Part shown: positions 5,166-5,454 of the stretch, in pieces | Position numbering within the stretch: position 1 is the stretch's first letter | Layout: every line of letters starts with the position of its first letter | Assembly (NCBI GenBank): GCA_900556365.1 | Contig: USOG01000102.1 | Location: 1 to 5,454, forward strand | DNA: 5,454 nucleotides | Direction of reading: 5' to 3' | Source: an uncultured Collinsella sp. | Lineage (GTDB): Bacteria; Actinomycetota; Coriobacteriia; Coriobacteriales; Coriobacteriaceae | Notes under the pieces: generated by a model | What the model saw: only the letters and a program-made list of their open reading frames with translations | Told to the model about the DNA's origin: nothing | Database searches by the model: none | Made by a program: the position numbers and the translations under genes

Positions 5166-5248
5166 CGGCATCGGCTATCAAAACCGCTCAGTCCGGGATC
5201 TCGTCCACTATTCCCCATCATTTTGTGCGACGAATTACCTAAACGTCA

Positions 5249-5276
5249 TTGACATATGAACATGCGCTCATATAAT
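5249..5276 (+). promoter_or_regulatory. Perfect-consensus promoter of the ArsR gene
   Basis: TTGACA (5249-5254), a 16-base spacer and TATAAT (5271-5276), both boxes exactly consensus. The start of transcription is expected near 5283, giving a leader of about 40 bases before ATG 5323. The strength implied by the boxes is normally offset by repression, which fits the operator occupying the spacer. Confidence 0.85.
5253..5272. promoter_or_regulatory. ArsR/SmtB-type operator 1
   Basis: CATATGAACATGCGCTCATA, an imperfect palindrome (TATGAnC...GnTCATA) of the kind bound by ArsR/SmtB repressors. It fills the spacer between the -35 and -10 boxes and touches both. Binding here would block RNA polymerase. 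The most likely ligand protein is the product of the gene immediately downstream (autoregulation). Confidence 0.78.
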
Positions 5277-5289
5277 CGGAAGTAAGTTG

Positions 5290-5309
5290 TATGAGCGCAT
5301 GTTCATATG
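5290..5309. promoter_or_regulatory. ArsR/SmtB-type operator 2 (exact inverted copy)
   Basis: The exact reverse complement of operator 1, starting 17 bases after it ends. It lies just downstream of the predicted transcription start and ends one base before the AAAGGA ribosome binding site (5310-5315). A repressor bound here could act as a roadblock or bind cooperatively with operator 1. Confidence 0.78.
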
Positions 5310-5322
5310 AAAGGATATTGCA

Positions 5323-5454
5323 ATGAGCATCCGCGTTGATGAAACGAAACCCGACATCGAGGCCACCGAACCCGCGGTCCCCACCACCTGCTCGCCCGAG
5401 GACCTTCCCGACGAGGAGCTTCTCTACGACCTCGCCGACCTGTTCAAGGTCTTC
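5323..5454 (+). CDS. ArsR/SmtB-family metalloregulator (N-terminal part)
   Basis: Forty-four codons are visible before the window ends; the gene is incomplete only because of the window edge. ATG 5323 is preceded by AAAGGA (5310-5315) with a seven-base spacer. The product begins with an acidic, probably flexible N-terminus of about 27 residues containing a single cysteine (C23). LPDEELLYDLADLFKVF (28-44) follows and matches the first helix of ArsR/SmtB winged-helix repressors (usually continuing GDxTR). These dimeric repressors leave DNA when they bind a metal ion or metalloid. The metal-binding motif (such as CVCDL on helix 3) would lie beyond the window, so the inducer cannot be named. The two flanking operator copies and the perfect promoter strongly support the family and autoregulation. 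A transporter gene is commonly found downstream in such units; that is not visible here. Confidence 0.85.
   Translation, partial: MSIRVDETKPDIEATEPAVPTTCSPEDLPDEELLYDLADLFKVF

Larger units (their letters stand above)
4904..5248. other. Non-coding region between the nuclease-like gene and the ArsR promoter
   Basis: I find no credible gene. It is dominated by the 251-bp inverted-repeat-bounded segment at 4915-5165. The interior shows one weak stem (CCGC 5058-5061 with GCGG 5079-5082), followed by CTTTATTT, that could be a rightward terminator. From 5166 to 5248 nothing clear is seen. There is no strong intrinsic terminator directly after the nuclease-like gene. Confidence 0.5.

Noticed and set aside
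5024..5221. 65-codon minus-strand open frame across the inverted repeat
   Set aside because: Its sequence follows the repeat arm, there is no ribosome binding site, and the product has no domain pattern. Best explained as chance translation of repeat DNA.
5253..5309. Inverted repeat considered as a terminator or transcript hairpin
   Set aside because: The predicted transcript starts near 5283, so the first arm is not transcribed from this promoter. The position over the promoter and the TGAnC/GnTCA core fit an operator pair.

Overview
The window reads as a stretch of a high-GC actinobacterial chromosome, most likely a gut Coriobacteriia member such as Collinsella. This is an inference from remembered family look (DUF188 protein, 10-TM metal exporter with a His-rich loop, acidic ArsR N-terminus) and from the GC-rich codon use of genes 1-4; no database search was possible.

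Layout. (1) 1-966, plus strand: the 3' end of a HdeD/DUF308-type membrane protein, followed with zero gap by a YaiI/YqxD (DUF188, UPF0178) PIN-like protein. A hairpin plus T-run (974-1007) and a large two-way terminator (1047-1122) separate this pair from the convergent gene 3. (2) 1134-2222, minus strand: a polytopic putative heavy-metal/manganese exporter (ArsP_2/DUF2899 type), built from two related halves joined by a His/Asp/Glu/Cys-rich cytoplasmic-type loop. Its promoter (TTGGCA-N16-TACAAT, minus strand) is overlapped by a long dyad that looks like a metalloregulator operator. (3) 2394-3362, plus strand: a DEDDh 3'-5' exonuclease with an unrecognised 130-residue N-terminal region, divergent from the exporter. 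It is followed by a very GC-rich hairpin. (4) 3432-5248: a visibly more AT-rich, accessory-looking stretch. It holds one gene (3713-4903) for a probable PD-(D/E)XK (DUF559/Vsr-like) nuclease-type protein with a charged helical tail. Downstream of it is a roughly 250-bp non-coding segment bounded by ungapped 42-bp inverted repeats (34 of 42 matching, outer 12 identical), which resembles a MITE or a pair of inverted dispersed repeats. (5) 5249-5454, plus strand: a perfect-consensus sigma-70-type promoter (TTGACA-N16-TATAAT). One copy of an ArsR/SmtB-type operator lies over the spacer and a second, exactly inverted 20-bp copy lies in the leader. They drive the start of an ArsR/SmtB-family regulator cut off by the window end.

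Functional theme. Two independent metal-related transcription units, exporter and ArsR gene, each carry their own operator-like dyad of different sequence. They probably answer to different regulators and possibly different metals. The exonuclease, the nuclease-like gene and the DUF308/DUF188 pair show no evident link to them. The most unusual items are the 42-bp inverted-repeat segment, the duplicated ArsR operator around a perfect promoter, and the orphan nuclease-like gene with no visible Shine-Dalgarno sequence.
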